A stretch of 64,000 bases of DNA from Amblyomma americanum (GCF_052857255.1 NC_135497.1:552172113-552236112); one strand, 5' to 3'. Shown: positions 19,756 through 30,168, numbered from the stretch's first letter. Program-made: numbers and translations. Notes: generated by a model not told the origin, from the letters alone.

Positions 19756-21382
19756 ATGGCTACCCACTATGAAAGTTTCTCGGCGCTCGTCGACTTCGCC
19801 GCCTTGAGAAGAGAAATGAAAAGCCCGGAAGGTCGACCATATGTGAAAACATTACGGCGCATACTCAGGGACCGCACCAACCCAATGAACCATTACGAAG
19901 ACAGGGAATTTCTCTCCCGGTACCGCTTCTCAAAACAGGCCGTGGTGCAGCTGCTGGCGGTGCTGCCGCTACAAGCAAACACCGACGACCACGGCTCCCC
20001 CGTGCTGCCACTGCTGCAACTGTTGGTGACACTATGCTTTTATGGTGCTGAAACTTTCCAGGTAGTGAGTGGGGACCTGGTGAATATTTTGCACCTTACT
20101 GTGTCGCGAATCGTTGAGCGCATCAATACAATGATAGTTGGCAGATTGTTCCGGAACACGTAAAACTACCAGACAGCACGAAAGCCCCACAAATTACTCT
20201 GGAGACTACAGAATGGGTGGTTTTTCTGGAGTGACAGGTTGCTTGGACTGTACGCATGTCTGCATCAAGAGTCCCGGAGGTGACAATGCCGAGGTGTTCA
20301 GAAATAGAAAAGGATACTTTTCTATCAATGTTCACGTATGTGGTCGCTACTTCAGCATATTGCAATGGGCAAAGTTAGCTGGAGAATTTTTGTCTGTTTT
20401 GTGTTTATGTTCCATAAGTTAAAAAACTTGAGCACATGTTATTTTGTATCAATATGAGTGAGATATAAGCGGAAAATAATAACAGCATTAACGTTTGCAT
20501 AGAATCTGTTTTCAAAAATGACTGCAGTTATTTAGCCTTCGCATTAGTGGAACGAGGCGCAATGTAATTAAAAGTGCTACTGAAGCTGCTGTCTTATGAC
20601 TCCATCATTATTACTGGTTTGTTCTCATGTTAGTCATATCAAACTGTTTAGTTTTGAAAGGTAGCCAATTGGAATACAATCTCTTCTGCTCCTGCTGCTG
20701 CAGCACTATCTTAAACCGCGAAGTGGCATAACCCTGAAACATTAATCGTAGCTCGACAGCGAATGCGAATAATGAGAACGATGGCATACATCCCCTGTGT
20801 TGAAACTGGCTTGTTATCATTAATCATGTCAAAGTGTTCTTGTCTTACAATAGGCTGCAAAGGAGTTGACTACAAAGACATCTTGTTTTCACAGGCAATC
20901 ACAGGGCGTGGATTACAATTTTTGGACCTTGTCGCGAGGTGGCCTGGCTCTGCCCATGACAGCCGCATCTTCGACAGCAGCTATTCTGGAGCCCAGGTCG
21001 AAGATGGTACTTTGCCAGGAATCTTGCTAGGTGACTCTGGCTATGCGTGTCACCAGTATCTAATGACTCCATTTAAGGAGCCTAAAACAGTGCTGAGCGA
21101 CGGTAAGTTGCAACTACAACAGGATACTGTGGCGCATTTATGCCATATTGACAAGTGTAGTTTTTAAGACAACACTTTCTTTCTAGGTACAGCACCTCAC
21201 AGAAAAGGACATGCAACAGTGTAGAGAGAGTGTTCGGGATTTGGAAAAGGCTATTTTTATGCCTTGACATGAAACTACAGATAAAAACAACCACTTCTGC
21301 ATTGGTAATAACTACGTGTGGTGCCCTCCACAACCTGGCCCTGCAACTGAAAGATCCGATTCCTCCCGACGTCCAGCCCTAA
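19756..21382 (+). pseudogene. HARBI1-like transposase, three-exon model
   Basis: Start ATG 19756 (MATHYESFSAL). The N-terminal helical region is followed by TVSRIVERINTMIVGRLF, then a frame change near 20150-20165, then GFSGVTGCLDCTHVCIKSP (first Asp), NAEVFRNRKGYFSINV, WPGSAHDSRIFD, LPGILLGDSGYAC (second Asp) and NSVERVFGIWKRLF (Glu). All three DDE residues remain. Introns fit well at 20336-20894 (GTATGT...TTTTCACAG; exact joining gives SINVHAITGRGLQFLDL) and 21103-21186 (GTAAGT...TTCTAG), though the second join is one base out of frame. HARBI1 proteins are nucleases of Harbinger elements, some of them domesticated. The frame breaks point to a dead copy. Confidence 0.78.
20336..20894 (+). 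other. Predicted intron 1 of HARBI1-like gene
   Basis: Donor CAC|GTATGT and acceptor TTGTTTTCACAG|GCAATC. Removing it restores the expected NV.AITG...LQFLDLVA run in phase 0. The interior is AT-rich with no other feature. Confidence 0.7.
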
Positions 21383-22045
21383 CTACACCAATGTCTTCTC
21401 CTGTTGTGCTTCCTGTAGGAACAGTGCAAGCAGGTGCACCGGCACAACAACAGGGCAGCGGAAATGGGTCCAGAGTCCGTAACCAGATCGTTCGGCAGCA
21501 CTTTTCGTCACGCTAGTGCGGCAAACGTCCTGCTGCTGAAAGGTTTATGATAATTGTGTGCCACTGATAATACAGGCCCATAACACAGGCGTAGCAAGAA
21601 GGAATGATGGTGTCAATCCATCTGTATTCACTTTGTCAAGCCATCACACCGAACTAATCCCAAGTACCCTTATTTTACACAATAAACTTCGATACAAGAC
21701 CAAGTGAATGACAGTAATTTTGTTTTCAAAATCATTCAACTATTAACTTGAAAGATTGCGATTACATCTTTTTCAGTTATCCTTTGTTTGTATAACGCTG
21801 CATGGATTTTATTTATAAAACATTATAATGTTTAACCTCTTGAGGGGTCAGAAGGTTTTGTTGTATTATGAATATGCATGCAACCGTCCTATGATGACGG
21901 GTTCCTGAAAAGAGTAAAGTCTTATAAATATAGATGGTTGGCCTGTAAGCCTAGTGCTTCCTGTATGCACATTAGAGCTGTGCATTTCGGCCCACACAAT
22001 TTAGACATAGTGAAGCCAGTCAGCCCAAACTGTACTGTTCAATTT
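21383..22045. other. 3' sequences between convergent Harbinger genes
   Basis: An AATAAA at 21681-21686 could end the transposase transcript. On the other strand TTTATT at 22045-22050 gives an AATAAA that overlaps the TAA stop of the Myb-like gene (22046-22048). Nothing else seen. Confidence 0.5.
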
Positions 22046-23260
22046 TTATTGAGCATTCAAAAGTTGCGCCTGCTTCCGCAGCAACTGCAATTTCAGTTTC
22101 AAAATTGCAGCTTTTGATTTTGCATTCTGCAACTTTTGAATGGTAGTTGCCATTTTCTCCTTCCTTTCTGCACGCATCATGCGCATGCGCTGCACGTGCT
22201 CGTATCTTTTATTGTTTTTTTCTTCGGCAACAGCTTGAAGGCGCGCTTCTAGCTCTTCGTCCTGTGCTGTTCGGCGTCGACTGGTCTTACTTTGAGGACC
22301 TGCGTTGGTTGCTTGGGTAATGGAGCTCGTGTTGCTCTGACGTGCCCCTAGGGCCACAACAGCGGGCTGTGAAGTTGAGTGCCGTGGTGGTGGTAGCAGT
22401 TGATCAGTTGATTCTGGGGTCATAATCTCAGTATCACCCTCATAGATGAAATAAAGCAGTTCGTCGACATCTGGAAAATACTGTTCTGCCATGAGTATTT
22501 TCTGTGCTTTTACTCTTAGCTGTGGACAGAACACAATAAAGAATTGTGCCGTGTGAAGTCCGTCCAGGCCGCATCCTCTCGCAGTTTAAAATCATGCTTT
22601 CGTTTTTATTATTTCGCAAACTTGCCATAAGCCATACTAGAAAAAGATCATGCTTTCATTTTGTCGGCCAGACGAGTCCATCTTAAAACACTGCAAAACT
22701 CAAATAACAATCACTGCACTGCCAAATCATTACCTTCGTTCCCATTGGACGCAACACTTGCTGCAGTAATCGCCTGCGTTTGCATCGGCGCCAGACGCCT
22801 AGCCACAGCTGCCGTGCATTCGTCGGCGGAGGATGCGCTGGCTCCCTCCTGTCGCGGGCGGCCGCCGTCGAAAGGGTTGTCTATAACCTCGGACATGTGC
22901 GACGCCGCAGCCCCAAGCCTTTCGAGCTCCTCCATCAGCAATGACGGCACCGCTTAACCACCGCCTTAAAAACACAAGATAAAATTTCATGAATATCAGG
23001 ATATCCTTACACATTCTCTCTGAAAATTACACTAAATAGTATCTTCTCGCCCAAAAATCCACACCCGCTACAACATTTTTGCAGCTTATGAACCCGGTGG
23101 AACGAAACAAGTTTACTGTGGCGGCGCACTGATGCGACATGAAGACAGATTACCTGCACGGAACAACTCCTTTGTGTCAGTCGCCTTGCCTCTGCGCCAC
23201 TTTTCTTTAAGATTATCCCAGCAATTGTGAAGCTGTTGACTTCTCCGCGGCCGCACGCCG
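22046..23260 (-). pseudogene. Myb/SANT-like Harbinger partner gene
   Basis: Three exon-like blocks on the minus strand. Exon A (about 23260-23154) encodes QLHNCWDNLKEKWRRGKATD.KELFRAG, the last helix of a Myb/SANT-like (trihelix-type) domain, and ends at a good donor GTGCAG|GTAATC. Exon B (22974-22734) begins after TTTTTAAG and gives GGG, then a TAA, then AVPSLLMEELERLGAA. Exon C (22519-22046) begins after CTGTCCACAG and gives YFPDVDELLYFIYEG, an Arg/Glu-rich coiled coil and KLKLQLLRKQAQLL. The partner protein is known to aid nuclear import and terminus binding of the transposase. A stop in exon B and imperfect joining of B to C indicate decay. PLE-2 cuts the gene upstream of exon A. Confidence 0.65.
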
Positions 23261-23480
23261 TGTAAGACGAAAAGCGCGAAAAAAAAAACACACGGACGCA
23301 AAGAAAGACGAAGGACAAGCGCTAACTTCCAAATGACGTTTATTGGAAACATTGAAAGATATATAGGCACATGAAAGGGGGGAAGCCAGAAACTAACAAT
23401 GACAGCAGCATACAAAAAGTCATGTCGCTCATACCCGCTCAGATACATAATCTTTCTTGAAAGGCCGATTGATGGCGTGC

Positions 23481-24142
23481 TTACACAACCACGGCCGCCA
23501 TATCAATCTCTAGCGCCTCTATTATCTCTCTTGTGATTTGCGAAGGATGCCGGTCGATATTTACAGATTGCGGGAAGTCCGGAGCACAATGGCCGCCACC
23601 CTCATATTCACAGTCACGGCAGTGAATTGCCAAAGTTTCCCGCATTTTTTCACATTGTTGGCGTGTTCTCGGAAACGCTCGTTCACGCATCGTCCACTCT
23701 GACCGACGTGAAAATGGCCGCATGTCAGTGGTATTTTATAAACTATGCCTTCAGTACAATCAACATACCTGTTGGCATGTCGTATCCTGCCGCCTGAATC
23801 TTGTTCTACCGATGGGTTCGTCAGCCTACAGAGCCTGCTTAGTCTTTGGGGTGCTGAAAGCAACACGTTGATGTTCATTCTCCGGGCAATCTTCTTGTGA
23901 TTGTGGGACCGAGTGTGAATATACGGCAAGGCGACACTCTTTTTTCTGGTTTTTTCTTTTGCCACTTTGCCACTGTCATCCTTTTGCTTCATGAGGATGC
24001 CCTCCGCCACAGCACAAAGTAGATGGGGGAGATAGCCGCTCGCCCTTAGGCAAAAGGTAGCAAAAGGTAGCAGCGCTTTCTTACCTCGCGGCTCGTATAC
24101 CCAGCACACATGCGAATTTGAACAAACAAGCCTGAGGTCCAA
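23481..24142 (-). pseudogene. PLE-2 RT end and GIY-YIG endonuclease
   Basis: SHVCWVYEPRGKKALLPF (end of RT), PYIHTRSHNHKKIARRM, NVLLSAPQRLSRLCRL and then the endonuclease: GIVYKIPLTCGHFHVGQSGR with VNERFREHANNV. The YIG motif is degenerate (FHVG), but the Arg and the REH block are kept. A frame change near 23590-23570 moves the C-terminus (HCRDCEYEGG...ITREIIEALEI) into the frame of 23723-23481; the same ITREIIEAHEI occurs in PLE-1, so it is real coding sequence. Confidence 0.78.
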
Positions 24143-24239
24143 GAACCTAAGGGACGACCCATCGGGAACCTCGTGGGTTAAAACAAGCGGCTTTAGACCA
24201 GCCTCAAAAATGGCTAACGTGCCTGCTACTTCCTCCTCA

Positions 24240-25626
24240 AAGCAGGGATCGTTGAGATTTAAATTACTAAAAAGTCATCTACGTACCGAAAGGTTCGTAA
24301 GACTTTTGAATCAGTAAGGGAGTCGGCCAAGGCCCTGTCAAGTTGCGCTAAAAATATATCACTCAAATTAGGAGCGATGCTCGACCCTATGCAAATTCCT
24401 TCTTTTTGTATGAAGACGTCTTCGCACATTGTTACAGCCGTTGACTGTAGATAGTTATGGCGCTCGGCTGCTGACCTGAAAGACGCGGGTTCGATCCCGG
24501 CCGCGGCGGTCGAATTTCAATGGAGGCGAAATTCTAGAGGCCCGTGTACTGTGCGATGTCAGTGCACGTTAAAGAACCCCAGGTGGTCGAAATTTCCGGA
24601 GACCTTCACTACGGCGTCCCTCATAGCCTGTGTCGCTCTGGGACGATAAACCCCCATAGACCATAAACATTAAACATATAAATCATTTCCAGGAACCCGC
24701 CTACACTCACACCAGCTGAGTTTTGAAATCTGACAGCCCCAAACTTAACAATGCACTCCTCGACAGACTGCAATAGGCCTTCTTGCGGTAGAGAATAAAA
24801 CATGTCTTTTATGTCAATTGGAAAAAAACTTTGCAGCACATCCCACACTGGCTATGTAAGAACTGATTGACACTTTCCGAATTCCTTATCAAAAAAGAAT
24901 TGTCAACATTTAGGAGGTTCAGCCCCACCTGCAAAAAAGAGGCAATCGCCTTTTGCCACGTCCCCGCTCCGTGACAATAGCGCGCAAGGGCCAGACAACT
25001 TTGTGCGTTTTTACGGAGAAAAATTGTTTGAGGCCATTTGCCTTGCTTTTCTCAATTTGATTTCCAAGTCTCGTTAGTTCAAACTTATTGCACAACCTTT
25101 TTGCTTGGGCTTTTATATTTAAAAGTTTCGTATTCAAAAACGGCTTGAAAGACGCCTCAATCGCGTGCTTAGCCTTTTCTTTTAACAAAACGGTAGGAAT
25201 CACAGCGAATCCCCCGTCCTTGTCTGCTGCTAGAACACACAGATCCTGTTACTTCAAATAGCGCTCGACACGCTTGAAAGGCAAACTGACAGATGAAAAA
25301 TTGCCCCGCATTAGAACGCCCACGCCTTCCGAAATATATCGGTCACGTTCGTTGTCCGGCGCTAGCTTGGAAACTTGCCTCACCCTGGAACGGAGCTCTG
25401 GTCGAGATTTCTTAGGCTGCACAGCAAACTTTGATCCCAGGGAAAGCGTCCGGCGTATGAACTCCGGAAGGTTCACGCCTTCAGCAGTGTGAACACTGTG
25501 AACACTCTCAGGCCTGTGAGCCTGCGTAATGCCAGGATGGTGTTCCTCCTTAAAACACCAGGGATGGACTCGGCGGCGCAGTTTTGACCGAATGTCATCT
25601 AGTCGGTACTGGTGCGCTTGTTCCAC
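24240..25626 (-). pseudogene. PLE-2 reverse transcriptase (SINE-interrupted)
   Basis: From the N-terminus: HPWCFKEEHHPG, LAADKDGGFAVIPT near 25200, KQFFSVKTHK near 25020 (typical of PLE RT), FFPIDIKDMFYSLPQ near 24815 (block A), then the Ruka-like SINE, then EGICIGSSIAPNLSDIFLAQ near 24390 (block B) and FRYVDDFLVI near 24285 (YVDD block C). Telomerase-like RTs of this family prime on nicked target DNA. Several frame breaks, one of them at the SINE. Confidence 0.78.
24452..24672 (+). repeat. Ruka-like tRNA-derived SINE in PLE-2
   Basis: Contains the Pol III B-box GGTTCGATCCC at 24488-24498, a tRNA-like GGCGCTCGGCTGCTGACC before it, and the family body (GTGCACGTTAAAGAACCCC, GGTGGTCGAAATTTCCGG, GGGACGATAAACCCCCATA). 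The first bases of the tRNA head are missing or diverged. It splits the PLE-2 RT between FLEMI and the next conserved block, so it is younger than PLE-2. Identity with Ruka is by memory of the tick SINE. Confidence 0.85.
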
Positions 25627-25889
25627 AAGGGCCTGGCAAACGGTTCCTGGCTAAGATCCAGCTGGACTGCCGACAGCGGGCCTTCCTGCCAGTCGATAGG
25701 TGCGCAGATAATGTCCTGTTGCTGTGCATGGCCCTCCAGGAGGCGAAGACAATGTGCAAGCCGCTCTACATGGCCAGCTTGAACTTAACAAAGGCTTTTG
25801 ATAGCGTGGAAGTAGACGCTATGTTGAGGGGAGCGGCATTGAGGGACTGTAGAGTTCTACCAGACGTCGTCAACGGCGCTGGAGTTTGA

Positions 25890-26240
25890 AAGTTTGAGGG
25901 AAGGGAGTTTTGCGGACTGAGGCATATAGATTTAGATACCACGAGATAGACACGTTGTGCGTTGCGAGCGGAGAGGAGGAGGAAACAGCTGAACACTTGA
26001 TACTTTTGTGTAAAGGGCTTCACTCAACAGTGGAAAGCAGCGGGGCTGATTTATCCAAGGCATTGTGGTTTAAGGACAGTGAAGGGAAAGTAGATTTTAA
26101 GTGGGCAGAAGTAACCAAGCGAAGGTTATCTGATTGGTGCGTAAAATCAAGACAAGAGTAAAATTTCATAATTCATGGCTAGGTGGCTTGAGGCACCAGC
26201 CGATTTAAAGGGTTCAGCCGTACCCATCCATCCATCCATC
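25890..26240 (+). mobile_element. 3' end of a LINE with CATC tail
   Basis: ORF 25910-26161 gives CVASGEEEETAEHLILLCKGL, a C-terminal zinc-knuckle-like segment seen at the ends of RT proteins, then FKWAEVTKRRLSDWCVKSRQE and a stop. The following UTR ends CCCATCCATCCATCCATC at about 26222-26239. It interrupts the R2-type RT. The clade is uncertain (CR1/L2 or RTE-like). Confidence 0.65.
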
Positions 26241-26498
26241 AAAACAACTCCTCATTCATCCCTCCAGATGTGTGCATCAAGGATTTCCCATCTCGCCGCT
26301 TCTGTTCAGGCTGGTTTTGGGCAAGTGGCTGGGTGGTGGCAGCCAGGACACCTGTTTCAGCAGCCTGGTCATGGTGTTCGACGTCACAGCCTTTTCAAAT
26401 AATGTTGTCCTGTTGCCCTCATCCCACAGGGCTTCCAGATCCGTGTCGATAGATTTGTACGCTTTCTCTGAGAAAGTGGCTTGGCGGTCAACTGCCCT

Positions 26499-26517
26499 CC
26501 CCCCCCCCCCCCCCCCC
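26499..26517. repeat. C19 homopolymer
   Basis: Run of 19 C inside the decayed R2-type RT, followed by TCC and a second C run. Length may be unreliable. Confidence 0.8.
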
Positions 26518-26700
26518 TCCCCCCCTAAAAAAAAAGCCTCACGGTGTCTCTTCAGCCTTCTGGCAGGGATAAGAAGTTGAAGGTGCGGCCCGAACTAGTG
26601 GTTTGTCGTCGATGCAGGAAGAACTGCCATCGCCACAACTGAGACCGAGTGGCGTTACCTAGGGGTTGTTATGCCCCTTTTCTTCAAACATGTCCATCTA

Positions 26701-27290
26701 ATACCAAGCCCCTTGCTTCCCTGCTCGACAGAGCTTCTTCGGCAGCGCTTCCTCCTATGTAGCGGATGGTGTTGCATCGATACTACCTGTTTTCACGCTT
26801 TTGCTTTTCCTTGGTGCTGAGCCCTATCACGACCGGCTGAAGCTCCACCGTCTGGTCAGGACAGCAGGGGGCGTATTAAAAACCTAGCTGAACCCGCGAG
26901 GCTCCGCCATCTTTCCCCACGGCTGCTGAAGAATACCTAGGTTCGGCTCGGTCGGGGATATCCCTAGCCGTCCCAGTTTTTTTTGTGCCTGTTGTGTTTT
27001 GCTTAATAATAAGCTTCCACAAACGTGCCTAATTAAAAACTTTTAAACGTTATTTCAACCTTATTTCAACATTTAGTTATTTTTTTAGACTATAGTTTAA
27101 TTACATTTACCGTCGGCGCGGTGGTAAATGCGTTTACCACGTGACCATGCTCAATTGCCTTGTCAAGGCCTTGGCTCATTGTCATTGATACTAGCTGGTC
27201 ACCGAACGATCTCCCTGAGCAGATTTTCTCTTACCCGGCTGCTGTTTCCATCGCCAAGACAGAAAGCTAAAGTTCAAGCAGCGCGGAATG
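26701..27290. other. Unassigned sequence
   Basis: Mixed GC-rich (26700-26980) and AT-rich (26980-27100) sequence. An inverted motif GGTAAATGCGTTTACC lies near 27130-27145. No gene seen. Confidence 0.4.
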
Positions 27291-27299
27291 CCTTGCTGC

Positions 27300-27567
27300 G
27301 GGCTCCCCTGAACAAGATAGGTATCTGTGTCCGGTGTGCAATGCTTCGTCCACCTTTGAAAGTGCATGGAGGCGGCACGTGCGAAAACAGCACCCTGATG
27401 TCGCCGACTCGCTGGTTCCCAATTGTAGTGCTTTGTTTGAATGTGATGTTTGCTGTAATGTTGCGTTTCCCCACCGTGGTGGCCTCTTGCGGCACCACGA
27501 ACAGGTCCACGGGTTTGTGCCGAGGCGCATCAGGTTTGAGTTCTCTTCCTTAACAGGTGAAGTATAA
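27300..27567 (+). pseudogene. C2H2 zinc-finger fragment, R2-type N-terminus
   Basis: The frame gives RYLCPVCNASSTFESAWRRH...H and FECDVCCNVAFPHRGGLLRHHEQVH, two C2H2 fingers about 20 residues apart. Paired N-terminal C2H2 fingers are typical of R2/NeSL/Hero LINEs, and R2-type RT pieces lie just upstream on the same strand. Because the N-terminus here follows the RT, it would belong to a second copy. A host zinc-finger exon is the alternative. The frame ends TGA/TAA-flanked at 27565. Confidence 0.5.
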
Positions 27568-28374
27568 ACAAGATCTCCATATTGTGCAGGCACCGTTTTC
27601 TGTCATGGGGTTGCAGTATAGGAGGTATTCACTGAGGCCGAACTACCAGACGGCGCGTGCGTCGCCGCGGCAAACGTGCCATGCTTGTGGTCGTTTCACG
27701 CCAGCTCGCGCAGTGTCACGGTACGCCGGGAGGTATCCGGCCTGAATTGTTAGTGATCCGTAACATCTTTGCACGTTGGTAAATCAGTCAACGTCCACGT
27801 TTCTTTGCGGAACGCTTATTGTGCATAAAAGTTTGCAGCAGAATTCTGTACCGTGATATTACCGATTTGCCTGCCGCGACTCGACAGCAAAAGTGGCGGC
27901 TGCATTGCACGCATGAACGTACACGATTGCAGATTTTAATATCAGTTCATAACAGTCAGCTACTCGTGCAGGACACATCGTGGATAACACAGCACATGAT
28001 TAATCACCCATATTCCAAAACAGACGCTGCAGAAACTCATATTGCCAGCGGCTGTAGTCCACGAACTGCCGAAGCCTCAATGTTTCAGCAGAAAGGCAAA
28101 TTACGTCATAGCTGCTTTATTTACGCGACAAAATCGTCGAGCAAATACTGTCATGCACTCGCAGCACGGATGGCAGACATAGCGAGAATGTTTTGCAGGT
28201 TTGATTGTAGAAACGTAGCGTTGCTTCCAGTGCACAAGACCTGGAATCTATAGGACGGTTCGCAGAAGCGCGATGTGCAGCAATTCCGCTACATTCAGTA
28301 GTAACATGTCACTTTCAGCAGACAGAGATGACAAGCTAGGCTAGCTAAACGAATAAACACGTTTAACTACTCAC
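27568..28374. other. Unassigned sequence
   Basis: No convincing coding, RNA or repeat signal. If the exon at 28375-28469 is real, this is the start of its first intron. Confidence 0.4.
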
Positions 28375-28469
28375 CTCTCCAAAAACGGCACTTCGGCCGT
28401 CGGCACCCTCAGCACGGATCTTCGGCTCGCCCACTTGTCAAGCAATTTCACCGTCTCATAGATTTGCAT
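28375..28469 (-). CDS. Possible first coding exon of a host gene
   Basis: ATG at 28467-28469, preceded by an in-frame TAA, encodes MQIYETVKLLDKWASRRSV followed by LRVPTAEVPFLE, and runs to a strong donor GGAGAG|GTGAGT at 28375/28374 (31 codons plus 2 nt). The product has a hydrophilic, helix-like character; I do not recognise it. Upstream on this strand the sequence is CpG-rich and holds a TGACGTCA (CRE) at 28838-28845 and GCCGCGCC boxes, as expected for a promoter. No matching second exon was identified downstream, so this may be chance. Confidence 0.4.
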
Positions 28470-28860
28470 GCTTTAATTCCTTGGCATGTCGGCAAACTTA
28501 CGCCGTGCACAAGGCGGGCCTCATTATCGGTGAATTCAACGCACGACAGCAGTCGTGTAGTACGTCACACACCACGCCGGCGCCTGCACATTCCTACTCG
28601 TCGACGTTTTCATGAAGTGCAACCTTTTCAGTGTGCCCGCTCTTTTCTGCTTCGCACAGTTCACTGCGTATCCACTAAGTCACCCGGTGTTACGGGGCGC
28701 ACAGAAATGATCTGCGGCGAGACGCTAAATACACTCACATTTCACACATCACAAGCGAGGTAAATGCTGCGGCTGCCGCGCGTGTGACCACCAACATGGC
28801 AAATGCCGCGCCGGCCGCTAGTGCCCCTAGCGGATGACGTCATGTGAATACCTCCTATAG
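28470..28860 (-). promoter_or_regulatory. CpG-rich, promoter-like stretch with CRE
   Basis: Richer in CpG than its surroundings (for example GCCGCGCCGGCCGC at about 28805-28820), with TGACGTCA at 28838-28845 and an AACATGGCAAATG block near 28793. It lies immediately upstream of the candidate minus-strand exon. Inference from composition and position only. Confidence 0.35.
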
Positions 28861-29540
28861 GGAAGCCACACAAGGTGAAATAACGCATCTCGGAAACTTC
28901 CTCTGCATTTGGATTTTTTGTGATGCTATGCGCTAGTACATATGGGCAGAACTATTTTGTTCCGCCTGGGTGGAGCTAGGCATTTTGAAAAGAATTAGCT
29001 GCTCTTGGAGTTATGTCCAGGAAGAACAACTGCCACTTGAGTTCTGTAACCTAACGTAAACTAATTAAAACAAGCCTAACTGCTTTACATGCAAAGTGCT
29101 TCAAAACAAACTACTCACCAATAAACTGTTGTACTGTTGAGGACAAAATTTTCCAGGACGCGCGACTGATGATTTCGACTTATAGGTGTGAAGTGTGCTA
29201 TTGTTTGCCTTATTTCACTAACACACATTATACATTCCAAGGCCTAGATTCATCTCCACAAGCGTGATTTCCAACCACTGGCTGATAACAAAGCTATATG
29301 CTTTTGATAACAATCGCGTGTCCTAGGCAATTTTGGCCCCGACAGTACGTGCTGTGATATTATATCTACAGCCTACTGCGATTTGAAGGTGATCTGTTTA
29401 GGCTTTATCAGTTTGGATTAACCGTCCTAACACGATATTTTTATTCGAAAGAAGGTTGCAACCACGATATTGACATAGCTAGCCAAAGCTTTTAATGCAA
29501 CAGTGCTCCCGTTCAGCAGAAAATCTCGTGTCTGTGGCGG
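28861..29540. other. Unassigned AT-rich sequence
   Basis: No ORF with family motifs, no recognisable SINE or tRNA. Confidence 0.4.
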
Positions 29541-29680
29541 GTAAATTATTGATTGTGAGAAGTTGCTCAGGAAGGCCAACCCCCACCGGTGCACAAGTCC
29601 CACCACCTCACCTGTGACAGCACCTGGCATCGCAAGTCAGTGGCACATCGCTTAACTGCTGCACCACTGTGCCAGGTGTG
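29541..29680 (-). repeat. Second tRNA-derived SINE family, copy 1
   Basis: On the minus strand it starts CCTGGCACAGTGGTGCAGC, with a diverged B-box region GCCAGGTGCTGTCAC and then GGTGGTGGGACTTGTGC. It lines up with the copy at 46017-46140 (CCTGGCGCAGTGGGGCAGC, GGCAGGTTCCCCCAG). The GTGG.GCAG start resembles a tRNA D-arm. Distinct from the Ruka-like family. Confidence 0.6.
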
Positions 29681-30168
29681 GTATAAAGTCCACGGATGAA
29701 TGTGAAGTCAAGAATGATGAATTCCGCACATATGGTACACATTACAGCTATTGCGCCACACTCTTAAGGCGGAGCCTAAGTGTGCACTGCAATTTTTCTA
29801 TATCCTGTAATCACTTTTATTGCGCACCAAGTGCCCATCATGACAGGAAAAATTTATTGGTTCGTGTAAGGTGGAACAGGTGCGATAAACTTCAATTTTC
29901 ACTTGTTTCTACAGGTGTTATTGCGATTAAAACATGCTGGAAAAATTTGCTGCCAGGGGTTGCTCCAGAAAGGAATGCAGGGTCTGTTAAGGATGGAATT
30001 TCAATGCTGAAGTGCTGTGTTTGAATAGAACTGTAGCAGCAGTCATGTCATTCCGTGTTTCGTAACTTCAGGCACCTTATTTCGTTTTTAAATGCCAGTG
30101 CATGCAAGCCTTCTGTCTGCAATGAACCAGAATCGAAACATTACCGTAATGAAATAGCCTGCTTATAA
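29681..30168. other. Unassigned sequence
   Basis: AT-rich, no gene or repeat recognised. Confidence 0.4.

Larger units (their letters stand above)
19540..23270. mobile_element. PIF/Harbinger DNA transposon (two-gene)
   Basis: Contains the two genes typical of Harbinger elements: a HARBI1-like DDE transposase (+, 19756-21382) and a Myb/SANT-like DNA-binding partner (-, 23260-22046), arranged tail to tail. A candidate 5' terminal sequence CCCCGTATTCACAAA lies at about 19570, of a type I associate with arthropod Harbingers. The right terminus was not found, because PLE-2 and rearranged LINE sequence occupy it. Frame breaks suggest it is no longer autonomous. Confidence 0.75.
23270..25635 (-). 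mobile_element. Penelope-like element PLE-2
   Basis: Minus-strand PLE with an N-terminal region (25626-25249), RT (25203-24240, interrupted by a SINE) and GIY-YIG endonuclease (24142-23481), then a 3' UTR with AATAAACGTCATTTGGAAGTTAGCGC at about 23345-23320. It has landed in the first visible exon of the Harbinger Myb-like gene. Frame changes and the SINE insertion show it is dead. The 5' limit is where R2-type RT sequence starts at about 25635; no pLTR was recognised there. Confidence 0.8.
25590..26700 (+). mobile_element. R2/NeSL-type LINE fragment with nested LINE end
   Basis: Two RT pieces on +. 25600-25870 reads KIQLDCRQRAFLPVDRCADNVLLL and MASLNLTKAFDSVEVDAML (block A region). 26250-26480 reads HQGFPISPLLFRLVLGKWL (block B) and a worn block C (AFSNNVVLL in place of AFADD). 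Both look like the R2/NeSL clade. Between them (about 25880-26240) lies another LINE's 3' end with a CATC tail. A C19 run sits at 26499-26517. Confidence 0.65.

Noticed and set aside
24480..24500. tRNA gene suggested by GGTTCGATCCC
   Set aside because: The B-box belongs to a Ruka-like SINE. No complete cloverleaf is present and the SINE body follows.
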